Source: Taishania sp045629585 (GTDB taxonomy: Bacteria > Bacteroidota > Bacteroidia > Flavobacteriales_D > Crocinitomicaceae). Taken from it: a stretch of 7,933 bases of DNA. The stretch is taken from contig JAZQRM010000005.1 in the NCBI GenBank assembly GCA_045629585.1, positions 1 through 7,933 on the forward strand. The letters run 5' to 3'. The position numbers and the translations under genes were made by a program. Below the pieces are notes generated by a model that saw only the letters and a list, made by a program, of their open reading frames with translations, had not been told where the DNA came from and made no database searches. Each line of letters begins with the position of its first letter. Positions within the stretch are counted from its first letter, which is position 1. Below, piece by piece: positions 1 to 6,322 of the stretch.

Positions 1-127
1 CTGTGGCTAGTGCTAAGCTAATGACCATGATGGCGCTGTAACTTACAGCAAAGAAAAGAAGTGCGAAGAAGCTTTTAGCTGCTGCTTTTTTAAAATTTGC
101 AGATACGGGAATATGTATAGTTTTCAT
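1..127 (-). CDS. N-terminus of a membrane protein, cut by the window edge
   Basis: An open frame starts at the ATG at 127-125 and runs leftwards off the window, giving 42 codons without a stop. The protein begins MKTIHIPVSANFKKAAAKSF. It then has a long hydrophobic stretch (about residues 20-41, rich in F, L, A, V and I), so it looks like a cytoplasmic basic head followed by a transmembrane helix. The layout of a short amphipathic head and then a long helix recalls the start of Bacteroidota membrane M48-type peptidases, but no catalytic motif is visible and this is only a guess. It is divergent from the ohrR-ohr operon, with 220 nt between the two starts. Basis: open frame and hydrophobicity are seen; family is unknown. 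Confidence 0.6.
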   Translation of the reverse strand, partial: MKTIHIPVSANFKKAAAKSFFALLFFAVSYSAIMVISLALAT

Positions 128-173
128 TAAGTATGTGATAAAATGTAAGTAAGAATGGATCCTTTAATAGAAG

Positions 174-181
174 TAAAGATA
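174..181 (-). promoter_or_regulatory. Possible -7 element for the left-edge gene
   Basis: On the minus strand this reads TATCTTTA, seven of eight matches to the Bacteroidota -7 consensus TAnnTTTG. It lies 47 nt before the ATG at 127. No TTG is found at the expected -33 distance, so the call is weak. The rest of 128-289 is A/T-rich intergenic DNA in which I see no gene. Confidence 0.25.
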
Positions 182-289
182 AAGTAAATCTTTTATTTAG
201 TTGTAAGGTAGAGGTGTATTAATAGCTGTTTTTGTGAGGGCTTTGGGAGTAACCTGATGGAATGTTTTTATTAAAAAAAAATGTTAAAT

Positions 290-304
290 CGCAATTTAAT
301 TGTG
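290..304. promoter_or_regulatory. Putative OhrR operator
   Basis: A perfect inverted repeat CAATT-T-AATTG is centred on 297, and the outer C290/G304 pair also matches. This is very close to the OhrR operator known from Bacillus subtilis, whose core is ACAATTAAATTGT. It sits 44 nt upstream of a gene whose product has the OhrR sensing residues, so autoregulation is likely. The pentamer GCAAT, which begins the palindrome at 291, recurs at 306 and 321, exactly 15 nt apart each time, which may mark further half-sites. Palindrome and spacing are seen; binding is inferred. Confidence 0.6.
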
Positions 305-332
305 TGCAATATAGTTTTACGCAATATTTTTA
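300..332 (+). promoter_or_regulatory. Candidate ohrR-ohr promoter
   Basis: TTG at 300-302 is followed after 22 nt by TATTTTTA at 325-332, seven of eight matches to the Bacteroidota -7 box TAnnTTTG. The -33 TTG would lie inside the right arm of the OhrR palindrome, so a bound repressor would block polymerase. The spacer is slightly long, and a second -7-like sequence, TAGTTTTA at 312-319, lacks a properly spaced TTG. Which one is used cannot be settled from sequence. Confidence 0.35.
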
Positions 333-347
333 CCTAAAATAACGAAC

Positions 348-770
348 ATGGATGAATCATTAAAGCTGTCTAATCAATTGTGTTTCCCTATTTATAATTT
401 ATCTAAGGAGATTGTCGCATTATATAGACCTATTTTGGAAAATTTAGATTTAACTTATCCTCAATATCTTGTGATGCTTGTTTTATGGGAGCATAATGGT
501 TTAAATGTTAGTGAAATAGGTCATTTTTTGAATCTTGATAGTGGAACTTTGACTCCGTTGTTAAAACGTCTGGAAGGGAAAAAGATTATCGACCGAAAAA
601 GAAGTGAAGTGGATGAGCGAGTAGTCCAAATTTCATTGACTGATTTAGGCCGAGATTTAGAACAGAAAGCCCTTTGTATTCCAACTCAGTTATTAGAAAA
701 GGTCAATATCTCAGCAGATGAGTTGAATCAATTACAAAGTATAATTAGCAAAATAATAAAAACCATATAA
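348..770 (+). CDS. ohrR: OhrR, organic-peroxide-sensing MarR-family repressor
   Basis: A cytoplasmic MarR-family winged-helix regulator of 140 residues, usual for the family. OhrR represses ohr until an organic hydroperoxide oxidises its N-terminal cysteine. That residue is C12 in the motif NQLCFPIY. Y26 and Y37 stand at the same offsets from it as the two tyrosines that hold the reactive cysteine in B. subtilis OhrR (C15, Y29, Y40). The DNA-binding part spans about residues 52-102, with the recognition helix near LDSGTLTPLLKRLE and the wing at DERVVQISLT. A second cysteine, C110, may make this a two-cysteine sensor, but the alignment to the resolving cysteine of Xanthomonas OhrR is uncertain. 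The stop lies 2 nt before the ohr start, so the two genes are surely cotranscribed, and the palindrome at 290-304 is its probable operator. Confidence 0.93.
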   Translation: MDESLKLSNQLCFPIYNLSKEIVALYRPILENLDLTYPQYLVMLVLWEHNGLNVSEIGHFLNLDSGTLTPLLKRLEGKKIIDRKRSEVDERVVQISLTDLGRDLEQKALCIPTQLLEKVNISADELNQLQSIISKIIKTI

Positions 771-772
771 CC

Positions 773-1198
773 ATGAAAGCGATTTACACAACAGCCGCAA
801 CGGCAACCGGAGGGAGAAATGGAAAAGTAACCTCTGAGAATGGAGTATTACAAATCGATGTCAAAATGCCTAAAGCTTTAGGAGGAGCAAACGATGATTA
901 TTTGAATCCCGAAATGCTATTTGCTGGTGGATATGCGGCTTGCTTTGATAGTGCGTTAAATCTTATTATTAAACAAGCAAAGATTAAAACGGGTGTAACT
1001 TCAGTGAGAGCAGAGGTTTCAATTGGTCAAACTCCTGAGGGGGGATTTGGGTTAGCGGCAGCGTTACATGCAAATATACCAGGCGTTGAGATTGAATTAG
1101 CACAAGAATTGGTGAATAAAGCGCATGCGGTTTGTCCTTATTCAAATGCAACACGTAATAATATCGAAGTTCAGTTAACAGTTTCTAATAACGAATAA
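773..1198 (+). CDS. ohr: Ohr, organic hydroperoxide reductase (OsmC/Ohr family)
   Basis: A cytoplasmic thiol peroxidase of 141 residues, typical for Ohr. It reduces organic and fatty-acid hydroperoxides to alcohols, and in studied species is regenerated by lipoylated proteins. The two active-site cysteines are visible: peroxidatic C57 in GGYAACFDS and resolving C121 in HAVCPYSNATR. The catalytic arginine is R15 in TGGRNGKV, and the conserved glutamate is E47 in LNPEMLF. The VCPYSNATR form separates Ohr from OsmC proper. No cofactor or export signal is seen. It follows ohrR by 2 nt and is the last gene of the operon, with an intrinsic terminator 33 nt after the stop. Nothing is missing, so I expect an active enzyme. 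Confidence 0.96.
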   Translation: MKAIYTTAATATGGRNGKVTSENGVLQIDVKMPKALGGANDDYLNPEMLFAGGYAACFDSALNLIIKQAKIKTGVTSVRAEVSIGQTPEGGFGLAAALHANIPGVEIELAQELVNKAHAVCPYSNATRNNIEVQLTVSNNE

Positions 1199-1230
1199 TA
1201 TTACGGTCACTATTTTTTAGCTGAAAGGGA

Positions 1231-1264
1231 GGGCTAAGTCGGGAGGCTTAGCTTTTCTTATTTT
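1231..1264 (+). terminator. Intrinsic terminator of ohrR-ohr
   Basis: GCTAAG at 1233-1238 pairs with CTTAGC at 1247-1252 across an 8-nt loop. Two G-U pairs can extend the stem at its base. The T-rich tract TTTTCTTATTTT follows at 1253-1264. On the minus strand the hairpin is not followed by T residues, so it should not serve the converging gene that ends at 1299. Confidence 0.75.
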
Positions 1265-1298
1265 ACGCTGATTGTATTATAGAGTGTTCGGAAATGAT

Positions 1299-2051
1299 TT
1301 AAAACTGCTCAAATGCGCCAATTCCGAATAGTGCGAAGTCGTATTTAACAGGATCACTTGGGTCGAATTCTCTCAATCGTCCCATTAATTCTTCTAATGC
1401 TTTCCAGTCGTCTTGTTTACGTAGTAAAAGGCCTAAATCACGTGCATTTCGGCTAGTGTGAACATCTAGTGGTAAATACAATTCACTTGGTTGGATGCTA
1501 TTCCAGATTCCAAAATCTACCCCTTTTTTACCATCTCGAACCATCCAACGTGTAAACATGTTAATTCGTTTACAAGCGGAGTTTTTTTCTGGATTAGATA
1601 AATGCTTATGACTGCGGTCTTCGTGCGGAATAGAGGTGAAGATCGTTCTGAAATTCGCAATTCTACCTTTCATGCCTTCGATTGTATGATGTTGGCTAAA
1701 AGCGTTTTCCAAACCGCCGTGATTGTGATAAATATTTTGAAGTGAACGGAAATAGAAATCTAAATCTTGTGCGTTGAAAGTTCGGTGTACAAACGAAAGT
1801 TCTTTGGGAGAATAGTTCAAGATGAATTCGTGAGGATCATTGTCCATGATGTCCATCAACTTGTTTCCATTCTTGATAATCATCGTTCGGTTTCCCCAAG
1901 CGATCGTAGACAGTAAGAAACCGGCAATTTCGATGTCTTCTTTTTTAGAAAAACGATGAGGTATTTGAATGGGATCCGTTTCAATGAAATCTGTGTTTTC
2001 GTATTGCTCCGCTTTAAAATCTAAATAGGACTTTAATTCCTCTATTGTCAT
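1299..2051 (-). CDS. TIGR02757/DUF2400 family protein
   Basis: Recognised as TIGR02757 (DUF2400), a conserved bacterial family common in Bacteroidota whose role is not established. With this start the product has 250 residues, in the family range. Conserved blocks are IPHRFSKKEDIEIAGFL (about 30-46), TIAWGNR (49-55), HRTFN (89-93), the PLDVHTSRNARDLGL block (194-208) and FDPSDPVKYDFALFGIG near the end. The LDVHT...LGL block resembles the catalytic region of HhH-GPD DNA glycosylases (D-x-H-V...R-L-G-L), so a link to that fold is possible; this is my inference. The frame stays open up to 2147, and an ATG at 2063 is also possible, but the extension is unlike the family. A perfect -7 box at 2068-2075 puts the transcript start near 2061-2064, which favours the ATG at 2051. 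No export signal is seen, so it is probably cytoplasmic. Confidence 0.88.
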   Translation of the reverse strand: MTIEELKSYLDFKAEQYENTDFIETDPIQIPHRFSKKEDIEIAGFLLSTIAWGNRTMIIKNGNKLMDIMDNDPHEFILNYSPKELSFVHRTFNAQDLDFYFRSLQNIYHNHGGLENAFSQHHTIEGMKGRIANFRTIFTSIPHEDRSHKHLSNPEKNSACKRINMFTRWMVRDGKKGVDFGIWNSIQPSELYLPLDVHTSRNARDLGLLLRKQDDWKALEELMGRLREFDPSDPVKYDFALFGIGAFEQF

Positions 2052-2067
2052 TTCGTTTGCCATGGCA

Positions 2068-2075
2068 CAAAGATA
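2068..2075 (-). promoter_or_regulatory. -7 promoter element of the DUF2400 gene
   Basis: On the minus strand this reads TATCTTTG, a perfect match to the Bacteroidota -7 consensus TAnnTTTG. Transcription would begin about 4-7 nt downstream, roughly 2061-2064. That leaves a leader of about 10-13 nt before the ATG at 2051, or almost none before the ATG at 2063. No TTG is found at the usual -33 distance. Confidence 0.55.
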
Positions 2076-2140
2076 GTCATATTTGAATGGAGATAAAATG
2101 GATTTTGGACAAATGATACACGGAGTTTTAGTAAGCTTTG

Positions 2141-2161
2141 AGTACACTTTAAGTACACTTT
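2141..2161. repeat. Two tandem AGTACACTTT repeats between divergent genes
   Basis: The 10-mer AGTACACTTT occurs at 2141-2150 and again at 2152-2161, an 11-nt period that is close to one DNA helical turn. The second copy contains the palindrome AAGT-AC-ACTT (2151-2160). It sits between the divergent promoters at 2068-2075 (minus) and 2209-2237 (plus), so it may be a regulator site serving one or both genes. The regulator is unknown. Confidence 0.5.
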
Positions 2162-2208
2162 GAATAGGGGGTACTATTGGCTGTTTTTAATAATGACTAA
2201 CTTGTATG

Positions 2209-2237
2209 TTGTTAATTTGCAGGAATCTGTATCTTTG
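2209..2237 (+). promoter_or_regulatory. Promoter of the T9SS-exported protein gene
   Basis: TTG at 2209-2211 and TATCTTTG at 2230-2237 are separated by 18 nt. The -7 box is a perfect match to the Bacteroidota consensus TAnnTTTG and the spacing is close to the usual 19-21 nt. Transcription should start near 2241-2244, giving a leader of about 17-20 nt before the ATG at 2261. Confidence 0.7.
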
Positions 2238-2260
2238 TTTTTAATTACTATTTTACTGTT

Positions 2261-4693
2261 ATGAAACATCTATTTACTACATTTATTTTTATTGTTCTGT
2301 GTCATTATGGTTTAGCCGTTCGGTATTATGTGGATCAAAGTACAGCTAGTAGTGGAAATGGTTTAAGTTGGAGTACGGCTTTTGTGAATTTGCAAGATGC
2401 TCTATCTATTGTTATCGCAGGGGATGAGATTTGGGTGGCTGCTGGCCAGTATAAACCAACGACTGGTTCGTCAAGATCGGCTTCTTTTATACTTAGAGAT
2501 GGGGTAAATTTATATGGTGGTTTTGCAGGAAATGAAACGGAACTGAGCGAAAGAGATTGGACGGCTAACATTACAGCGTTAAATGGTGATATAGGTCAAC
2601 AAGGAGTAGTGAGTGATAATGTTTATACGGTTCTTCGGTTATCCAATTTGACGAGTTCAATTGTTTTAGATGGTTTTAGGGTGATGAATGGTAATAATAA
2701 TGCAGGCTATGGCAAAGGAGGGGGATTATACTACACAAATTCTACGAATGGTTTATTAACGCTTAGAAATTGCTTGTTTTATGGTAATAGAGCAAGTAAT
2801 TATGGTGCAGCACTTTGTTTGGAAAGTGCAAATCTGGCGATTGAATCCTGTGAATTTAGAAACAATACCTCAACAAGTGGAAATGGAGCAGTCTTATATT
2901 CGTATAACAGTAATGGTTTTTCGAATGTTACCATGAAAAACACAATCTGTATTGGAAATGTGAGCAGAATTGGGGCAATTGTTGATTCTCCATCAAATAA
3001 TTTTAGATTTATTGCGGATCGTTGTGTTTTTTCAAATAATACTTCTGATAACAGTATCTTTGATTTTTTAAATTTTACAGAAGTTAGATTTACGAACTCT
3101 TTGATTGTTGGTAATCGTCTGAATTCGTTTAGTGCCGATTTGTTTTTTGCGGATGGTTCTTCTCAAAGTAGTTTTGATATTATTAATTGTACCATTGCTC
3201 ATAATTATAATACGTATCAAAATAGGATACAACAAAGCCTCATCAACTTGGAAAGGGCTATTTATCGAATAAGTAATAGTATTATATATGGCAATACGGC
3301 TTATCAAGGGCGACAGTTGACTAATGGACCTACTGTTTCTAATTGTCTTATCGAAGGTGGTTTTACAAATGGTACTGCTATTATTAATGCAAATCCAGAA
3401 TTTGTAGATCCGAATACTACTCCAAATGTTAATTTTGATGCAACTCCGTTTGACTATTCATTAGCGGATCATTCTCCTGCAATAAATGTTGGGGTTAATT
3501 TGAGACTTCGTGATTCAGAGTTGCTGGATGTAAACGGTGCAGAAAGAATGCAAGGTTGCATTGTTGATTTAGGTGCTTATGAATCAAGAGTGGAACATAT
3601 ATTTCATGTAACGGACACCATTGTTGCTTGTGAGTCGTATCAATGGAGAGATGGTGTTGTATATACGGCAGATAATCGCACGGCTGTTTTTACTGTGCCA
3701 AATGTAGCAGGCTGTGATTCTATTATTGAATTGAATTTATCCATTCATCAACCCACGTCGGGTATCCATTCTGTGTCCACTTGTGGGGCTTTTACTTGGA
3801 TTGATGGTCTAACTTATACGGAAAGTACAAGTGGTGTAACTTATGTGTTAAGTAATCTATATGGATGTGATTCTGTTGTGACGCTTGAACTTTATATTGA
3901 TCCGATTAATCAACCTACTGCTGGTATTGATGTAGTAAGTGCTTGTGATCAGTTTACTTGGATAGATGGTATTACTTATACGCAATCAACGAATGCGCCA
4001 ACTTATACTTTGGTGGCAAATTCAGGATGTGATTCGGTGGTTACATTACATTTGACGATTAATACCTCTAGACGTAGAACGGATTTTATTACTTCATGTG
4101 ATCCCATTAGATGGATTGATGGAAATATGTATAATTCAAATAACAGCACGGCAACACATCGTTTGGTTTCACGTAGTGGATGTGATTCTATTATAACTTT
4201 AAATTTAAGGATTATTCGACCTACGTTAAATGCTAATTTGTGGAGTACGAATCATACTTTGACAGTTACGGAAACAGATGCCACTTATCAATGGTATGAT
4301 TGTGCAACGAATGAACCGATAAGTGGTGCAACAGATAGGTGGTTTACGCCTAGTAGGACAGGAAGATATAGGGTACTTTTGACTTCAACTTTTTGTCCTC
4401 AAATACAATTGATATCCGATTGTTTTGCGATTAATTATTTGAACGTTACATCGGTTGAAGATCATGGATTGGTTGTTTATCCTAATCCAACAAGTACTAG
4501 GGTAATCGTTGAGTGTAATGATTGGATGGAAGAGCTGATGTTAAAAGATATGAATGGGCAACTCATTTTTAGTCAATTGGTGAATGGAAAGGAAATTGAA
4601 CTTTCATTAGTTGATTTATCAGCTGGGATGTATTGGTTGGTGATTAAAACAGTTAATGGAGAACAAGCTTTTCAAAAGGTTGTCAAAGAGTAG
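2261..4693 (+). CDS. T9SS-exported beta-helix protein with four two-cysteine repeats
   Basis: An exported protein of 810 residues. Residues 1-19 form a signal peptide, probably cleaved after LA. Residues about 20-110 (SWSTAF..LQDAL, ..IWVAAGQY, LYGGFAGNE) are the entry region common in Bacteroidota beta-helix proteins. About 120-370 is a right-handed parallel beta-helix with PMP-like turns such as LRNCLFYGNRA, INCTIAHN and SNSIIYGN. About 376-441 matches the domain that often caps such helices (HSPAINVG...DLGAYE). Residues 450-652 hold four two-cysteine repeats. About 655-725 looks Ig-like (YQWYDC...), and 735-810 is a T9SS type A sorting domain (VYPNPTS...LVDLSAGMYWLVI). It is thus carried to the periplasm by Sec and across the outer membrane by T9SS, then released or bound to the surface. 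No catalytic residues for a pectate lyase are evident, so an adhesive or structural role is as likely as an enzyme. It has its own promoter. Confidence 0.9.
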   Translation: MKHLFTTFIFIVLCHYGLAVRYYVDQSTASSGNGLSWSTAFVNLQDALSIVIAGDEIWVAAGQYKPTTGSSRSASFILRDGVNLYGGFAGNETELSERDWTANITALNGDIGQQGVVSDNVYTVLRLSNLTSSIVLDGFRVMNGNNNAGYGKGGGLYYTNSTNGLLTLRNCLFYGNRASNYGAALCLESANLAIESCEFRNNTSTSGNGAVLYSYNSNGFSNVTMKNTICIGNVSRIGAIVDSPSNNFRFIADRCVFSNNTSDNSIFDFLNFTEVRFTNSLIVGNRLNSFSADLFFADGSSQSSFDIINCTIAHNYNTYQNRIQQSLINLERAIYRISNSIIYGNTAYQGRQLTNGPTVSNCLIEGGFTNGTAIINANPEFVDPNTTPNVNFDATPFDYSLADHSPAINVGVNLRLRDSELLDVNGAERMQGCIVDLGAYESRVEHIFHVTDTIVACESYQWRDGVVYTADNRTAVFTVPNVAGCDSIIELNLSIHQPTSGIHSVSTCGAFTWIDGLTYTESTSGVTYVLSNLYGCDSVVTLELYIDPINQPTAGIDVVSACDQFTWIDGITYTQSTNAPTYTLVANSGCDSVVTLHLTINTSRRRTDFITSCDPIRWIDGNMYNSNNSTATHRLVSRSGCDSIITLNLRIIRPTLNANLWSTNHTLTVTETDATYQWYDCATNEPISGATDRWFTPSRTGRYRVLLTSTFCPQIQLISDCFAINYLNVTSVEDHGLVVYPNPTSTRVIVECNDWMEELMLKDMNGQLIFSQLVNGKEIELSLVDLSAGMYWLVIKTVNGEQAFQKVVKE
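3608..4216 (+). repeat. Four protein-level repeats, each with two cysteines 28 residues apart
   Basis: Within the beta-helix protein, residues 450-652 contain four related units of 51-54 residues. Cysteine pairs are C457/C485, C508/C536, C562/C590 and C613/C641, always 28 residues apart. Each unit has Trp at +5 and Tyr at +11 from the first cysteine, the motif W-x-D-G in between, and GCDS around the second cysteine. A disulphide in each unit is likely in an exported protein. The DNA copies have diverged, so the array is old rather than a recent expansion. Confidence 0.85.
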
Positions 4694-4703
4694 GAAGGAT
4701 GTA

Positions 4704-5180
4704 ATGAGGGATATCTTAATTTTATTAATAGGGTTAATAATGAGTTGTACTTCAGTATTAGGGCAAGTTACAGTCCGGGTTTATGTTGATCATGAAGGTT
4801 TACAACTGAGTAGCTTGAAAGGTGTTAGGTTAAGAGTCATACCGGTGGATAACATTTTGTAGATTAAAAATGAAGTTTGTATACCCTTTAATAAACTTGA
4901 TGCATATAATTTTCAGATGATCAATAATAGATCTGATTCATGTGTTTATGAAATCTTATTTGTATGTAAAGAAATTAAATTCAAAATGGCAGTAGAACAA
5001 TACTGGTTTGAATCAGATAATTTAACTATATCCGTATATTCATACCGCCATTGGAAAAACAGGTTCAAAATTAAGTATGGCTATTTATTTGGTAATAGTT
5101 GGCAGGGAATGAGTTCTCATGTTGAACCAAGTTTGTTTGATTGTAAAAGAATTGAAAATGCTCAGCTGACGCACGATTGA
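4704..5180 (+). pseudogene. Small secreted-protein gene interrupted by an in-frame TAG
   Basis: The frame from the ATG at 4704 stays open to a TGA at 5178-5180 except for one TAG at 4860-4862 (codon 53). With that codon read through, the product would have 158 residues: a signal peptide (MRDILILLIGLIMSCTSVLG, cleaved before Q21), then a mature part with FNKLDAYNF, YWFESDNLTISVYSYRHW and RFKIKYGYLFGNSW. Both halves read like ordinary protein, so the gene was probably intact and was broken by one nonsense change. An ATG at 4917 could restart the second half but would lack a signal peptide. The start at 4704 has AGGAAGGA just upstream and follows the T9SS-protein stop by 10 nt, so the two are probably cotranscribed. 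The frame is also open upstream to an ATG at 4656 inside the previous gene, but the later start gives a proper signal peptide. The last few codons lie inside repeat element A. The family is not recognised; a sequencing error at 4860 is possible. Confidence 0.65.
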
Positions 5181-5332
5181 ATTATTGGTTTAACTAAGGA
5201 ATATAAGGCGTTGGGATTTGCTTTGTTGGTGGGGTAGTACTTACTGGTTACAGTTACAACAATCACAAAAGATAAAACAGTTAATATAGTATTCAAATGA
5301 ATTTAGAACACTATTTTTTAAAGATACAAAAG
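5171..5332 (+). repeat. Intergenic repeat element, copy A
   Basis: This begins with GCACGATTGAATT (5171-5183), which recurs at 6323-6335. The 36-nt block at 5225-5260 is identical to 6336-6371, and the tail 5294-5332 is nearly the same as 6372-6413. Compared with copy B it has 41 extra nt after the opening motif and 33 extra nt before the tail. The stretch 5181-5414 holds no complete gene, only this element and the leader of the next gene. Confidence 0.8.
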
Positions 5333-5350
5333 AGCTATGATGTAGCTATT

Positions 5351-5376
5351 TTGGGGAAAATCTGAATTTCTCCCAA
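5351..5376 (+). other. Hairpin in the leader of the next secreted-protein gene
   Basis: An 11-bp imperfect stem (arms 5351-5361 and 5366-5376, with one G-U pair and one A-C mismatch) closes a CTGA loop. A residues rather than T residues follow it, so it is not an intrinsic terminator on the plus strand, and the minus strand also lacks a T tract after it. It lies 38 nt before the ATG at 5415, and its role is unknown. Confidence 0.4.
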
Positions 5377-5414
5377 AAAAGTAACCTCTGTAGCACATTT
5401 ATCAAACGACACAA

Positions 5415-6275
5415 ATGAATACTAGATTATTATTTCACCTGTTTTTTTTATTAAATACAGTAATTTTTGCTCAGCCTTTAATTTCTGAAATTTCTGAATT
5501 GGAAGATAAATTTATGTTTATAAATACCCCACTCATTATAAGCGAAGATTTAATGGAAGGGATTAAAAGCAAAGTTGATGGCCTTCATTCATATTGTTGT
5601 AGTATTGATCAAGCGGATTATCACTTCTTGAGTATCTATAAAAAGGAAGATTATCAACAATATTTTCTTCTGGAGAAAAAACAATCCGAAATTAATATTA
5701 TTACTTGGGATAAAAATTTAGAAGACTGGTTAGCGGTTGCAAGCTTTTACTTATTTCCAACGATCGTTCAGCCTAATCAATGTTGTGTAATTGATCTGTA
5801 CGGTAATTGTTGCATTTTTGATTCATCTTTTTTCCCCTTGGCAAGTTCAATTCTGATATCATCTACACAAGCATTGGAGTATGATGAATTTTCTTTAGTA
5901 TCACATTCAGAGGATTACTTGTCAAAAAGTAAAAATCATTTTTTTCTGAGAAATTATAGCTCTAATAAAACGTTTGTATTGGATTTTACTCGAATTCTAA
6001 ATAGAGGTTTAATACCTGTTGATTTCTTTTATAGAGGAGAAATTTTTTCCGACAATTTAATGTATTTAGGACACTATGAAGAAGAGTCTCGCCTGATTTC
6101 AATCATATGTTTTAAGAAAGAAATGTATGATGACTGTTTGACTTACTATAAAGTGTACAACTTAGTGACTGATGGTAAGTTGATAAACAAGTTAAATCTA
6201 ATTGGTGAATTTAGTTACATCGGAAATATACTTTATCAATATGATTTAAATTCACATATATTTGAAAAGAATTAA
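5415..6275 (+). CDS. Secreted protein of unknown function with three CC pairs
   Basis: A 286-residue product with a clear signal peptide (MNTRLLFHLFFLLNTVIFA, cleaved before Q20, typical of Bacteroidota). The mature part is rich in aromatic, Asp/Glu and Ser residues, with no further membrane segment and no T9SS sorting domain at its end, so it is probably periplasmic. It contains three adjacent cysteine pairs, CC61-62, CC123-124 and CC132-133, plus C232 and C241. The last two pairs frame VIDLYGN. I recognise no family. There is no lipobox cysteine at the end of the signal peptide. The ATG at 5415 is preceded by an A-rich stretch rather than a Shine-Dalgarno site, as is usual in this phylum. 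It sits between repeat copies A and B. Confidence 0.75.
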   Translation: MNTRLLFHLFFLLNTVIFAQPLISEISELEDKFMFINTPLIISEDLMEGIKSKVDGLHSYCCSIDQADYHFLSIYKKEDYQQYFLLEKKQSEINIITWDKNLEDWLAVASFYLFPTIVQPNQCCVIDLYGNCCIFDSSFFPLASSILISSTQALEYDEFSLVSHSEDYLSKSKNHFFLRNYSSNKTFVLDFTRILNRGLIPVDFFYRGEIFSDNLMYLGHYEEESRLISIICFKKEMYDDCLTYYKVYNLVTDGKLINKLNLIGEFSYIGNILYQYDLNSHIFEKN

Positions 6276-6322
6276 GTTTTAGAAATTATTTGCTATTTGT
6301 AAAATTAAATTCCCCAGTTCTC

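Noticed and set aside
312..319. TAGTTTTA as the ohrR -7 box
   Set aside because: The nearest TTG is only 9 nt upstream, too close to act as the -33 element; TATTTTTA at 325-332 has better spacing.
2064..2147. N-terminal extension of the DUF2400 gene
   Set aside because: It covers the promoter -7 box and its residues are unlike the family N-terminus.
2335..2571. 78-codon minus-strand frame opposite the T9SS-protein gene
   Set aside because: It lies wholly within the coding frame of the beta-helix protein, has no promoter and does not look like protein.
3068..3307. 79-codon minus-strand frame
   Set aside because: It is a shadow of the beta-helix repeats, rich in Ile, Thr and Asn from the reverse of AT-rich codons.
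4656..4703. Earlier ATG for the broken secreted-protein gene
   Set aside because: It would start inside the T9SS-protein gene and put a charged head before an already complete signal peptide.
4704..4763. Lipoprotein signal in the broken gene (cysteine at residue 15)
   Set aside because: The residues before the cysteine (IMS) do not fit a lipobox, and a standard cleavage site before Q21 fits better.
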